The notes under the pieces were generated by a model. It was not told the origin of the DNA, did not search any database, and saw only the letters and a list, made by a program, of their open reading frames with translations. Shown in pieces: positions 1 through 10,739 of a stretch of DNA of 64,000 nt (position 1 is the first letter of the stretch; each line of letters opens with the position of its first letter). Both the position numbers and the translations under genes were made by a program. Location: positions 11,568,001-11,632,000 of the forward strand of contig NC_063157.1 in NCBI RefSeq assembly GCF_020921035.1. Reading direction: 5' to 3'. This DNA comes from Rhodamnia argentea. Its lineage: Eukaryota; Streptophyta; Magnoliopsida; Myrtales; Myrtaceae.

Positions 1-160
1 TCGGTGGACCAAAGTTAGACGGATGAATTGAATTGACACAAATGCAAAATGATTGAGATTCAATTGACAAAGAAAAAAAACTTTAGAACTGAATTAGCAC
101 AATAACAATAGATTTAGGACTTTTTGGGTAATCTTTCTGTTTTTCAGACAATATTATGGT
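1..160. repeat. Right-hand arm of a dispersed MULE-type MITE
   Basis: The stretch carries phrases meaning 'acts as terminal arm' of a family seen elsewhere here: repeated 'gaattgacacaaatgcaaaa' and 'tagatttaggacttttt'. The same wording is found in the complete element at 3286-3770 and in partial copies near 8030, 49350 and 58680. Only one arm is inside the window, so the element's left end and target duplication cannot be seen. No coding potential. Confidence 0.6.
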
Positions 161-410
161 CTCCATAACTCTTAATAACAAAAAGAAATGGCCTTTTTCT
201 CGAGCGCTATGCGAAATTGATCCTAATCCCACTTGTTAGATTTATACCCATTCGAATGCTCTCGAAAGTCATCAATAACAGAATCCACATCAAAATAATG
301 GCCGTCTTCCCGGGTATATTTGGGTCATCACCTAAATGATAGCGATAAACATAAGCAACGTTAAAGTGGAAAACGATACTTATCGAACAAGGAAGATCAA
401 CCGCATGACC

Positions 411-637
411 ATATCATGCACATCGATCTTCTGCCTAGCTAAAACTCTATGAAAATGCAATTGCACACATACGTATTACGTATGTAACCAGTAGCAATTG
501 CCGCGTACCCGACTCGGTCGGGAGGGTGGCCAAAAAATCAACGAATTTCAGAACTCAAGCGACAAGTTTGATGATACATTGGCTAGACATATGTATTGTA
601 TTATTTGCGCATGAAGGGCTGATTAAAAAAGATTTAG
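411..637. repeat. Diverged duplicated block, copy 1 (partner 10028-10245)
   Basis: This block matches 10028-10245 along its length with many substitutions and small indels. Shared landmarks include 'gatcttctgcct', 'gaccagtagcaat'-like text, 'gactcggt' and 'gggctgattaa'. The 89-codon ORF covering 526-795 has no recognised domain and no counterpart in the partner block, so I treat it as chance. The function of the duplicated segment is unknown. Confidence 0.6.
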
Positions 638-851
638 AATGCAAGCGTAGTTTCGAACAATATAAAGCAGAATTAAACGAAGAGCAGTCTCTCCATAGGT
701 GTGCATACACATATTTAGTGTTGGCGGCCCGCGCGTTCTTCCTACGTGGGATTTTCGGCAAACCTAAGGTGGCTCTCTTTGTGCGTCATCAGTGACGGAG
801 AAACAAGTACATAATATAAAAGTTGACAACATCTATCCGCTATATATTTTG

Positions 852-1675
852 TGGCAAAAAGACACCTGAAATATCAATATTTATGTACAACACTGACTTT
901 GATACCAATATATATTTTTTGGATCGCTTAAGTACCAATTTTTAAAAAAAATAGTTATTTCGTTGCTAACTCCGATGAGTTTGGTCGGAAATCATATGTG
1001 GCTCGCCGGAGGATCTAGTCAGCAATAAAAAAAATTAAAAATCAACAAAAAAAAATTCTACTTCAAATCTAAAAAATAAAAAAATAAAAAAAATTAAGAA
1101 GTGCGGTGGCGAGGGCTTGCACCGCCCTCGTTGCCTCTACCCCACCATCGCCGACAATGGTTGGCGAGGGTGGGGGACAGGGATCGCGCACCCCCGGCGA
1201 CCCCCATCGAGGCCTCGCCGGGGTTGGTGGGGCTTGGCCGTGGCTAATCGAGCCTCGCAGAGTGAAGGCAAGGCTCAACCTCGCCCGGCCACAACAGGGG
1301 TTGTCGGGGTTCGGCGACGAGGGCTATGAAAGCCCTCACCATTGTAGTTCTTTTTGTTTTATTACTTTTTTATTTTTTGATTTTTATCATATTTTTTTTG
1401 TTTAATTTAATTTTTTTAAAAAGTAATTAATTTTTAAGTTTAAAACTCCACGTGGACACCACGTGACTTATTTTTTTTTAAAAAATTACCACGTAATTTT
1501 AAAAAATTAAAAATAAATGACACGTAATTAGTTGACTGAAATTTCTCGTCATTGGCACTAAAGTGATCGTTTTTTTTTTCGATTTGGCACTTAAATGATC
1601 CCAAAAAAAAAAAATAATGTTGGCACTAAAGTAAGTGTCATACATAAATATTGACACTCGATATGTCCTTTTGCC
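852..1675. mobile_element. Mutator-like MITE with 9-bp target duplication
   Basis: The 824-bp element is flanked by a perfect 9-bp direct repeat, tatattttg (843-851 and 1676-1684). Its ends are inverted: left starts tggcaaaaagacac and the right end reads ggcaaaaggacat in reverse complement. The inverted similarity continues for about 100 bp, for example 'tcaatatttatgta' and 'ttaagt(a/g)cca'. The centre is GC-rich (about 1100-1330) inside AT-rich arms. No transposase is encoded. A 9-bp duplication is the hallmark of Mutator-like elements. A paralogous flank without the insertion lies near 7085-7130. Confidence 0.85.
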
Positions 1676-1708
1676 TATATTTTGAACATAGCAAGAGTCA
1701 TCTAACAC

Positions 1709-2349
1709 TAGGGGTGAGCGGTTCCAGGTTCCTTACGGGTTCCACCTAGAACCCGGAACCTACCCGTCCAAACAGGTTCCTCATTTTTTGGAACCTAGAA
1801 CCTACCCATCATACCTTGGAACCTAGAACCTACCCCGTCACGGGTTCTAGGGTCGGTTCCAGAATACTCATTCGAAAACCTATCAATTTCTTTTATTTTC
1901 TTTTATTTTTCATTTTTAGTTACGCAAAATGAGAGTGAACACTACAACATCTAAGAGAAAGTAGATGTGAGTGATTTTAGGCTCTGTACTGATTACATTT
2001 AGAACCCGAAATCAATCCATTGCAACACAATTATCATTTTTTGGAACCCGAAACATAAAAAATTGTTTAACTCGAAATTATACACTCATCATCGAATGCC
2101 ATATAACATTGTATGATTGTGCAAAAATATATACCAAGAAAAATATAAAAATTTATTTCGGAATTTAGGATCCAGGTTCCAGGTTCCAAGTTCTAGGTAG
2201 TGGAACCTGGAACCTACCCGTTGGAACAGGTTCCTCAATTTTTGGAACCTAGAACCTACCATGCATACATTGGAACCTGGAACCGGAGCGGATCTTACAG
2301 GGTCCGGTTCCAGGTTCTCGGTTCTACCCTGGAACCATGCTCATACCTA
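1709..2349. mobile_element. hAT-type MITE rich in ggttcc / ggaacc motifs
   Basis: The 641-bp element is flanked by an 8-bp direct repeat, tctaacac (1701-1708 and 2350-2357), as expected for hAT insertions. Terminal inverted repeats are short: taggggtgagc on the left and taggtatgagc (reverse complement) on the right. Both sub-terminal regions are packed with gaacct/aggttc words in both orientations, a common arrangement of transposase-binding motifs in hAT MITEs. The middle (1890-2160) is AT-rich and non-coding. It sits 33 bp beyond the right end of the Mutator-like MITE. Confidence 0.85.
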
Positions 2350-2357
2350 TCTAACAC

Positions 2358-2774
2358 GACGACAACGCCATGTTCTAGGGAAAACAATAAGAACAGTGGA
2401 TTTTTCAACTCCGGAGAAAACGTAAACTACGGCAAGGCGTGAGCCGATTAGTCAATCCATAGCTATTACAATTTTGATAAAATTTCACGCCTTTGTTTGC
2501 CACATGAGCAATGGAATTAGCTGCATAAGGTAAACAGAAGCACGCCGGAGATACGCATGCTATACAATGTCGACCGCCCCTCAGCTATTACAATTCTGAC
2601 TAAATCCATCTGTATCTTCCGGCGAAGGTGTTCCTCGATTTTTAACTCAAGACATGTCTTTGATACAGCTTTGTGACCAGCTATTGGATAATATGACGAG
2701 ATTTGGAAGATTAGCTTCATAACAATGTCCAAAGATTCACAAAGGACTTGAAATACAACCCCTCGAGATTGACG
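2358..2774. other. Intergenic, no feature recognised
   Basis: About 0.4 kb of moderately AT-rich DNA. The short ORF at 2517-2732 on the minus strand has no recognisable motif and ordinary base composition, so it is not called. Confidence 0.5.
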
Positions 2775-2935
2775 CAGTTAGTTGGGGTGTCAAAAAGTTC
2801 CGGTCAATGAATTAGAGGTCACTCGTTCAAGTCTCACCGATTAATCGCGCACAAACTGCTACGGATCAGTACCCCTGCATAGGTCAAAGGCCCGATACAA
2901 TTGTGCCCCTGAGTTATCACAAGAAAAAGGAAGAC
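2775..2935 (+). repeat. Possible tRNA-derived SINE
   Basis: The segment contains an A-box-like 'tagttggggtg' near 2779 and a B-box-like 'cgttcaagtctcac' at 2824-2837, about 45 bp apart, as in the RNA polymerase III promoter of tRNA-derived SINEs. The 3' part ends in an A-rich run near 2925-2935. I did not see a clear target duplication and no second copy in the window. It could also be a degenerate tRNA pseudogene. Confidence 0.35.
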
Positions 2936-3285
2936 TTTTAAATAATTGAAAGAGAGACGTCTTTGATTAATATGTAATAGTAACGAAGGTACATTTAATA
3001 ATTTTGAGCCGTGGAAAATCGGCCCAACAAGAATTTTTCCAGTTCACTGGGTTATAATCTACTAATAAAAAGGTTCAATGCCTTATTAGATGATAAATAT
3101 ACAAAAACAGGTTACATTTGCGAGTACCTCGTAATCATATGAATGAAGATTACTGGGATAAGAGAATCGCGCTCGCTCGACACGAAAATAACAATTGACA
3201 AATAATATGGAGAGCAAAGTCTCCCTATGGAATGACCCGACCAATGCGAAAAGGATTGAGATCCTCGATGTTTAAGAGATTAATT

Positions 3286-3770
3286 AGAAAAAAGTACCAA
3301 AAAACCATAAACCTATTACGTTGGTACCAACACGGTTCTAAACATTTCAATTGAACCAATTTAATCTTAAACATTTTTTCATTTGTATCAATTCGGTCTA
3401 TCCGGTCAATTTTTTGCCGGAATTCGCTAACATGGATGCTAACTATTTTACATGGGGCGACTGGTGCTGACATGGATATTTTTAAATATTTTTTAAGGAA
3501 TACTTTTTTCTTTAAAGAAAATATTTTTATTATTTTTATCTTTCTTTTTTTCTTTCACTTTTGCCGGTGGCCCTTGTTGGCCACTAGGAGACGGCCAGCC
3601 AGCCCTCAACGGCCCTCGCTAGATTTGGGTGAAATTTTCGATCTAAATTGACTGAATGTACTAAATTGGTACCAATGCAAAAAATTTAGAACTAAATTTG
3701 TCCAATTGAAAGGTTTATGACTGAATTGGTACCGATGCAATAGGTTTAGGATTTTATGGTACTTTTCCCA
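3286..3770. mobile_element. Complete Mutator-like MITE with ~130-bp inverted arms
   Basis: A 485-bp element bounded by a perfect 9-bp duplication, agattaatt (3277-3285 and 3771-3779). The left arm (to about 3425) and the reverse complement of the right arm (from about 3640) align throughout: 'aaaagtacca', 'cctatt(a/g)c', 'tcaattg', 'ttggtaccaa'. The centre carries the 'gccgg' GC-rich patch (3560-3615). This copy defines the ends of a family with partial members at 1-160, 8030-8360, 49349-49925 and 58680-58890. Non-autonomous; no ORF of interest. Confidence 0.85.
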
Positions 3771-4435
3771 AGATTAATTTCTCGGATAAACTTGCTCTAC
3801 AAATACCACTATGCTTGAGGAAAATTTCCCCTCATCACCCTAAGAAAAGCCTATTACACATCCTATTTGACATGGTCACATTATATTCCAGATAAGTCCA
3901 TGTATCTTCTACTCTATTGTTCATGAGGCATATAATTTTCCAGAAAAATTCTAAAAAAGAGCTCGAAGTGCTCTCATTTTCTTAAATAAGAGTTTCAAGT
4001 GAATCTTATTTTAAATATGGGTTTGGAATGCTTTGATTTTCTCAAATAAGTATCTCAAGTAAGCCTTATTTTAAATAAGGGCTTGAAGCCTTGAAGTGAC
4101 CATGGAGTCTCAAAAAAGGACCTAATTTCAAGGATATGTTTGTCATTTTGCTTTACTTGATTTTTTCCTTTTTTATTTGCCTTTTCCCTTTTCTATTTTC
4201 TAAAAAAAGGCACACACACACACAGAGCCCCTCTATCGTGAAGAAGGGGCGGCGAAGGAAGGCAGGATCCCCATCCCTCTCTCGATTTTGGCGAGGACGG
4301 CAACGGCAACCCCCCTTTTGAGTATGCATGCAACAAAAGGTGGAGGTGGGGAAAGAGGTGACCCGAAACTGCACCTAAATTTGAGGCGAGTTCGGAAAGA
4401 ATTTATTTTTATTTTAGCTCACCGGACCCTCCGCA

Positions 4436-4960
4436 ACCAACTTTACGCCCCCACTCGGGTCACAGGCTCCCGCTACGGAGCCCGGCGGTTCTACGATTTT
4501 TCTATAGACCATGATAAAGTGTCCGCTGAAGACACACTCTACCGGTGTGGGACTTTGGGCAATCATACATCAAGGCCAAAGAGCGAGTCCTCTTCTTCTC
4601 ACCCATGTCCAATTTGTTGCCCTCCCTGTACCCCACCACTCCTTGTTTGTTTGCATCGAAAGAAGGAATCCCATACACACGCATGCAAATGAATAAGTGG
4701 AAGACAGCACAAAATTTGCCAGCTTTACATGAAATTCTGTATTCTTCCTGTATCTGCAAGTCCAGTGCGTGCAACAAAAACTTCTGCCCTTTCGCTGGAT
4801 CGTTAGGTTTTCAAGAAACATCAGTTACTTGCACGATGTTGTAATGAACAAAGGAACATATCTTGGGGCCAACAATTGCAAAGGGGGGATTCCTATTTCC
4901 AGAGAAACGCAACTCTGGCGACGCATGAGCCAATCGACCCTCACATGAAAGTCGTACACG
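4436..4960. repeat. Diverged duplicated block R1, copy 1 (partner 15495-16020)
   Basis: About 0.5 kb aligns with 15495-16020, sharing 'gcccccactcgggtcaca', 'gataaagtgtccgctgaaga' and 'ccactccttgtttgttt'. Both copies have ORFs in several frames, but none is conserved intact between copies, which argues against a protein. The downstream edge abuts block R2 (4965-5830), whose partner is at 13640-14500. Thus the two halves have separate partners, or an original 1.4-kb unit was later split. Confidence 0.65.
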
Positions 4961-4964
4961 TTGC

Positions 4965-5830
4965 GCTTCTCAACTGTTTGCTCTTTCGGGTCCTTGCCAT
5001 CTACGCCCTCGTACACATTGCGCTTCTCGCTCTTCTCCGAAGCTCCATCTTTGCTCTCCTTCTGACTTGGAGGAGTTCTCTACATTGTCTTGGTTCTCCA
5101 CCGTCTCTTTCTCCGAATACTCGTACGGGTCAAAGTCCATTATATTGATCCCACTGAGCTGAGCGAAGTTCTTGGCAGAGATTGAACCCTACATCTTCCG
5201 CAATGATGGTGTAGACAAGAAAGGAGAATCTCGATTTCGAGGGGTTTTCCCGAGAGCAAATATCGAGAAACTACCGGGTGGTTCGGATTGATTTTTGGGT
5301 CCAGCCTCGATCTGTCGATTGGGCAATAATATAGCGTCTCAATAAGCTTGTCTCGCCTCCAGTCAGAATTCATGGATGCACTACCTATTTGCAAAAGAAC
5401 AAACAATCTTGAAGTTTAAAGTAGGGGGACAATAAAGTTTTGAACATCAGATGCTCACTATCACTAACAATCCATGAACAGCCAAAGGAAATTTGCTGCA
5501 TCTTTGGAAAAGAACTTTAAATGTTCCCGGTTGCTCCATTGTCTAATTCAGCTAATAGGTATAATTTTCCAATTAGATGAACCAGTAGTAAATCTTCAAA
5601 ATCAGAATCCCCTTTTCTTCTTCAAGCATCTGATTGAAAAAAAAAAAATATTTCTCACCAATTAAGAAACACAAGACCTTTTCTGAACTTCCAAAAGGAA
5701 AGTGAAAAATCACCTGAAACCCCACAAGAAAAATCAGATTTTTTTCCTTACCCATTCAGAAGAAGAAGAAAATTCAAGACGCTCCCTCCCCTAATTCTGG
5801 GATGTCGCCCTAAAGTGCCTTGATCATCAA
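4965..5830 (-). pseudogene. Decayed hypothetical gene family fragment, copy 1 (R2)
   Basis: This block matches 13640-14500 and in part 10405-10600. On the minus strand the best preserved reading is a short exon beginning near 5373 (start Met-Asn-Ser-Asp-Trp-Arg-Arg-Asp-Lys-Leu) and, downstream, a charged stretch with the motif GVDGKDPKEQ around 4990. The copies share these words but are broken by stops and frame changes at different points. I do not recognise the family; the charged, Asp/Glu/Lys/Arg-rich text suggests a low-complexity nuclear or cytosolic protein, which is only a guess. It may alternatively be a non-coding repeat whose frames look charged by chance. Confidence 0.35.
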
Positions 5831-5923
5831 GATTTTGCGAGAAAAGGCCATTGCGATCCACATTGAGCTCAAGACCGAGAAGACGAAGATATTGCCATAA
5901 GTCGTTGTGCAAACTGATATATA
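5831..5923 (+). pseudogene. Fragment matching the small ORF at 38821
   Basis: About 70 bp, 'catcaagattttgcgagaaa' onward, matches 38809-38885 in sequence and possible frame (Ile-Lys-Ile-Leu-Arg-Glu-Lys). The match stops where the MITE at 5924 begins, so the MITE or its insertion may have truncated the copy. Gene identity unknown. Confidence 0.4.
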
Positions 5924-6979
5924 GGCTGTGTTTGTTTTGCGGAAAAGGTTTTCTTGGAAAACATTTTCCTCAGTGTTTGTGTTTGGGGGGCGGAAAATAC
6001 ATGGTCAAAGAAAATGTTTACCGGTTAATTAAAAAACTCTTTATAAAATTGTGGAAAATGATTTCCATTTGTGAAATCATTTTCTCCCAGATCTGCTCCT
6101 TTTCTCCCATCTTTCTCATTCAACCAAGCCGCCCCGCCTCTCGCTATTGCCTCGCGCTTCCCTCCATGTCGTCACCCTCCCGAAGATCACCGCTAGCATC
6201 TCCCTCATCACCTCCTTCATCTACCTCCTTGGCTTCTTCGGCGAGCTTGACATCACGCCAGAGATCGGCGAGTCAAGGAGAACTCAAGACCTCACGAGTC
6301 ACGGTGAACTCACCAGATCTAGAGCTCAAGGGCCGGCGAGTCGGTCACGAGCAACTCCCCAGATCTAGAGAGCTCGAGACCTTGCAAGTGGTCACGAGCG
6401 GCTCGCTAGATCTGGTGTACAATGTCGATGATGGCCAAGGATGAGGGATAGCGTTACTCTCGAGCTTGGCTCGTCCATGGTTGGCCTGTTATGCTACTGC
6501 CACGGTAAATTGGTGATACTGTTGTCTTTGGTTTGCTCATCCATGTCTTTGGTTTGCTCATCCACGGCTGCGAGCCCCATCCACTGAGACTTACGGCCTT
6601 GCCGACAGCCTCGCTAAAGGTCGACGAGGCTCGCCTCGAGCTCCCCGGAAGGTGACGAGGCCTAATGGCCGATCGCCGTGGCCGCTCGCCAACCGGGAAA
6701 GACAGGAAAAAGAAAAAATAAAAAAGATAAAAGTAAAAAATAAGAAAGAAACAGAAAAGTTAAAAGATAAAAGAAAATAATTAAGAAATTGATTTTTTTT
6801 AAATTATTAAAAGGCATGTACAATGGAATTTCATTTTCCTTACCAAATGGCGGAAAATACTTTCCGATTTGTTTTCAGATTTCAGCCAAACAAGAGAAAA
6901 TATCGTCATTTTCTTGGAAAATAATTTTCTAGAAAACATTTTCCAGCAATGCCACATTTTTTGTGAAACAAACAGAGCC
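5924..6979. mobile_element. MITE with ggctntgtttgtttt ends and TA duplication
   Basis: Left end ggctgtgtttgtttt and right end (reverse complement) ggctctgtttgtttc are inverted, and both are followed inward by ggaaaa/ttttcc-rich text ('aaaacattttcc', 'ggaaaatac'). A TA dinucleotide flanks each end (5922-5923 and 6980-6981). The middle (6120-6700) is GC-rich with gagctcgag/gatctag words. The 197-codon ORF from 5851 spans the left end and is Ser/Arg-rich chance coding in the GC-rich core. The superfamily is unclear because the duplication is short. Confidence 0.6.
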
Positions 6980-7084
6980 TAGTATTGGTGGCATGCACAT
7001 TCTTCTGTTGTGGGACTTTGGCAAATCTAAATGGGGTCTTCATGTTTGTTATGTATAACAAAGAAATAGACACATAAATGAGTT

Positions 7085-7300
7085 GACAAGATATATCCGC
7101 TATTTATTTTGAGCATAGCAAGAGTCATCTAAGACTAGGGGTGAGCAAGATGGATTGCCCAGACTGAACCCAACCGACGGGTTCGGTTCGGTTCCGTTCT
7201 TGAGTTCACCCGTCCGGTCCTTGGTTCCTTAAGGTAGAACCGCTATATGGGCGATCTGATTCTCAATTCTAGGGGGAACTGGACAATGGACCACCCACAC
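7085..7300. repeat. Paralogous flank plus partial hAT MITE
   Basis: Positions 7085-7130 match the two flanks of the Mutator-like MITE at 852-1675 joined together: 'ctatttattttg' followed directly by 'catagcaagagtcatcta'. Immediately after, at 7131, a sequence starts with taggggtgagc, the hAT MITE end, but its body (gaacccaaccgacgggttc and similar ggttcg text) differs from the element at 1709. No right end or second copy of the presumed target site (tctaagac) was found, so the hAT copy looks truncated. Confidence 0.6.
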
Positions 7301-8029
7301 GGACTGATAATTTTTTAAAAAAAATACATAACTTAATTATGAATTTCAAAAAGAAGAAGAAGAAGACAACTTAATATTCTAGAAGACATCGTCTCCTGAT
7401 GTATATTGAAATAATTTCAGAGGTTTTCCTTGATTTTTTCCGTGTCATCAAACAATTCAAATACAACGTATGGTTAGCTGCTCACAAAAGAAAAAAGAGG
7501 CCTGGAAGCTCTTAAGTTGGAGCTCGGAATATCCAAAGTCAGAGCAACTAAAAGATCTGCGTCCTACCCAATTCTTTTAAATAAATAAATGGAGGGAGGG
7601 GTCAGACCATTCATGAAATAAAGCTCTTCTTCGTCTTTTCGAAGCATTAAGCTAAGTGTCGAACGGACTAAAGAACCATTTTATACAATTTTTCATTTGA
7701 AGCGTCTAATTCTCACGTCAAGATGAAGTGAAGCAAGAATCACAAATAAGGATAGAAAGTGCAGTTTTTTAACAAACAAAAATTAAAAAAATGAAAGGTT
7801 TGAGAGGAACGAAGTAGCTCGCCTAAAAAGAGAGAAACGACTTCAACAAAAGGAGCTGTCCGACTATCGATTAATCTAGTACGGAAGCAGAATATTGCTA
7901 ATAAGACATTGGAGTTATTGTGATTGCAATGGTTACTATAAAACACGAGGGTTCGTCATAATAGTGGAATGGTCTTTTACTGCGACAACCAGAGTGCCAC
8001 TTAAATAAGTAAAAATTATTTAAAAAATA
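7301..8029. other. Intergenic, no feature recognised
   Basis: AT-rich DNA with a short gaa run near 7352. The minus-strand ORF at 7740-7946 has no motif. Nothing supports a gene. Confidence 0.5.
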
Positions 8030-8360
8030 ATAATAAAACTAATGCAATTACACCAGTCAATCCTAAATCTTTTTTACATTGCCAATTGAGTCATAAATCA
8101 TTTGCATTTATACCAATTTAGTCTTTTTAATCAATTTTGGTCGGAAATCGTTGGCGTGGATGTCGATTGTCCCGCATGGCGCAGCCAATGCTAGCGTGAA
8201 TAATTTTTCATAATTTTTCAATTTTTTTCGATTTTCTTGTCTTTTGTTTTCTTCTCATTTTCTTACTATGGTCGACGAGGGTCGTCGGGCCCTCATTGGC
8301 CACAGGCACGATAGCCTTGCTTTGATCTGGGTGAGGCCAAGCAAGGGTGTCTTAGCCATC
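8030..8360. repeat. Left half of a MULE-type MITE
   Basis: The text 'cctaaatc', 'ccaattgagtcataaatca', 'ataccaatttagt', 'ggtcggaaatcgttggcgtgg' is the left arm and shoulder of the family defined at 3286-3770, followed by a GC-rich core (gtcgacgagggtcgtcgggc). The right arm is missing, so the copy is truncated. Confidence 0.6.
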
Positions 8361-8673
8361 GCATGTAACCATTTGTAGAGAAGGACATGAATCCCCATGT
8401 GTATTCATCGTACATAAGTCATGGACTCAATGATATTCTGCAAATTATCTTATTTATACTTTTCTATAATTTACATGGCTGGACATGATTGTCTCTGGTC
8501 TTCGTTCCTTTAAATTTCTTGTCATTCACTTTCCTATCCAAAATCAACAAAGAACCCTTCACAACCTTTGTCAATTTATATTGATCCATCAATTTTTTTA
8601 AGGATATTTCATCATTTTTGGGCATTACGTTAATCTGTCTAGTTAGATCCTAAAATATGCCACGGGTCATCAG

Positions 8674-9266
8674 TTATATTCGGCATATATATCTTTGAAA
8701 TTCAACAACATATATTCTAAGTTGGTACAGAAACTTGTGGCGACTCACATCACGAAATACCTTCTCGAGAGAGCCAACAATCTTTGTACCCTTTCTCTTG
8801 AAGACATAATCACGACAGAAGACCGCACGTATATTTGCTCCAATGGCATTTGCTGAAAAGGGGATGAGACGAAAGCTTTTGGAGATGTGCGACAACCTCG
8901 ACTGTGCCTCCATGTCTCTTGTATTGAAAATTTGAATGCAAGACATGTCCTGGGTCTGAATTGGAAGAGGCTATCAATGTGACTAGATCTGCGAGATTAA
9001 CCATATAATCTTTTCCATGAATCTCTAAGATTGGAAATAATACTGAAAGAGAACTCGTCATCAGTCAATATCTGACTTATTGATGAAAGATTTAATAATT
9101 TGAGTTGTGACAATATCGTAAATAGGTTTCTAAAGACCATGTAAGCTTTTTTTGAGTTGTCGATACAGCGGAACAGGTCTCGAATGGCAATTTGTAACGA
9201 GTGAACACTTGCGACATGGAAGACGCACACCCACGAAGTGTAACAGAGAAATCTCCCAATTTTCAT
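8674..9266 (-). pseudogene. Unidentified coding-like remnant, frames broken
   Basis: Three overlapping minus-strand readings of 83-90 codons follow one another, as if a single protein had suffered frameshifts near 9000-9060 and 8810-8946. The upstream part has leucine-spaced text (LFTILSQLKLLNLSSISQIL) that vaguely recalls leucine-rich repeats of plant NLR proteins. The downstream part (for example IGANIRAVFCRDYVFKRKG) I cannot place. There is no promoter or splice model that rejoins them. It may equally be chance in AT-rich sequence. Confidence 0.25.
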
Positions 9267-9524
9267 TAATTCATTGGAGAATAAGCTAAATTACAAGCAA
9301 GCATAAGATCTATTTATATAAAAAAAAAATAACCGTAATCAAATTTAAAATCTAAAATAGGAAATTGATTAAATAATAAGAAAATCTGACCTACTTGATC
9401 TTATATTCTAATGGTAACTACTAATGATTGAAACAAATGACCTAATATCCTAACATTAAAAATAACTAAAACAACGTAAGATAAGGAAATGAACTAGAAC
9501 TATAATATGGCAGAGATAGAGACA

Positions 9525-9660
9525 CTCATCAAAGCTGGAAGGTCAGCGACATAGGTGTCGTGGTTAATTTGCTTATTGATCTTGTACGTTTCGTACTTCT
9601 TCGGTCGCAGCTTGCCATACTAACCCATTAGTAATCACTCTTTCCACTTGTGTTCTTCTC
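9525..9660 (-). pseudogene. Ty3/Gypsy pol C-terminal scrap, copy 1
   Basis: Reverse-complement translation gives LLMG-stop-YGKLRPKKYETYKI followed by NHDTYVADLP. This resembles the segment after the integrase of Ty3/Gypsy polyproteins, where the consensus is roughly 'Y-N-K-L..R-K-Y-G-P..I..K-I-N-D-N-A-Y..D-L-P'. A stop interrupts it and nothing of integrase proper is readable nearby. A second scrap with the same text lies at 11850-12065. Confidence 0.45.
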
Positions 9661-10027
9661 AGAATAACGTGAAAAGTCGTGTTCTTTTCGCTATTATATA
9701 TTCAGTGATTCTATGCAATATGCAACGGCTTCAACTTCCAAATTCGTTTCCTTATAAGAGAAATACAGTCATTGTTTTCAATTGTTTCCCCTTAAGAGTT
9801 TTTTTGAAAAATATTCGAATTGCTACCTGATATTCTCGTTTCAAGACTCTTTGTTGTATCCTGGATGATTTTTTTCGATGACTACTAGCAATACTATCGA
9901 GCAAATAATTCTTTAAAAAGAGTGTTGTTACGCCTCAATGTCTGATTCCATTCGTTCTCGTTCGATCACTAAATCTTACCAACACGCATCTATTTGCATG
10001 TTGCTTTTTTATATGAATCTGCCCTTC

Positions 10028-10245
10028 GACTATGCGCATTGATCTTCTGCCTTAGCTAAATGAAGTGAAAGCAAATTGCACGGGTACGTATCGCAGTGTA
10101 TGACCAGTAGCAATCGCCACATATTCGACTCGGTTGAGAGCGGGGCAAAAAGATAGCAAATTTTCTTAATTCAAGCAACATTTCCAATGATGTATTTACT
10201 AAATGTATCTACGAGTAAAGAAAGGCTGATTAAGCAAAAGGAAAT
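10028..10245. repeat. Diverged duplicated block, copy 2 (partner 411-637)
   Basis: Same block as 411-637. Its neighbourhood also contains a Gypsy pol scrap 400 bp upstream, and the first copy lies downstream of text (about 215-290) that recurs at 11695-11770. The pieces look like rearranged parts of one older repeated segment, probably an LTR retroelement or its flanks. Confidence 0.55.
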
Positions 10246-10404
10246 TTTCATTTGAGAGGAAAGCAGCTATCTCCGGTCAAAAGGTGGAGGTTGGGGGAGC
10301 GGATCGAGCGCCCTCGTCTTTGAAGTACAGATATGTTCCAGGACAGCGGCTCAACTGTACCTCAGTGCAAGTGCAGACCCGAGTGGAGATCAAGCTCACC
10401 TGTC

Positions 10405-10615
10405 CATATTGTACATTGATCCCATATTTACTCTGTTCACGGTCTCCTTCCCCGCTCACGGTCTTCTTCCTGGAGCCGTTCTCTTCTTCGCCATTCCGAA
10501 CTTTTTGCTCTTTCGGTCGTTGCCGTTTACGTCCTCGTCCACATCGCGCTTCTTGCTCTTCTCCAAAGATCCATCTTTACATGGTCCTTGCCATTAACCG
10601 GGTCCCAATTATCTG
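10405..10615 (-). pseudogene. Decayed hypothetical gene family fragment (R2 family)
   Basis: Minus-strand reading gives a charged stretch with KSKKRDVDEDVNGNDRKSK, matching the GKDPK-type charged text at 4990 and around 13760. It is preceded upstream by 'aaaaggtggaggttggggg', also present at 13060 and 13195. No intact ORF; family not recognised. Confidence 0.35.
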
Positions 10616-10631
10616 ACATGATTAAATATTT

Positions 10632-10653
10632 GATATATATATATATATATATA
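10632..10653. repeat. (AT)n microsatellite
   Basis: About eleven uninterrupted AT dinucleotides followed 20 bp later by a T run. Ordinary simple repeat. Confidence 0.9.
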
Positions 10654-10739
10654 GAAAGAAATCTCTTTTTTTTTTTTTGTATTCTATAAAATAGGACGAA
10701 AGCTATACGACATATAAAAAAGATCAAATAGATACCCTC

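Noticed and set aside
1069-1405. Three overlapping ORFs in the GC-rich core of the MITE
   Set aside because: They lie on both strands in low-complexity GC-rich sequence inside a non-autonomous element, with no motif.
2824-2837. Intact tRNA gene around the B-box-like motif
   Set aside because: No cloverleaf: I could not pair acceptor or anticodon stems; kept only as a possible SINE.
5851-6444. 197-codon ORF on the plus strand
   Set aside because: It crosses the left end of a MITE and is Ser/Arg-rich because of the GC-rich core; no domain, and the paralogous fragment does not continue in this frame.
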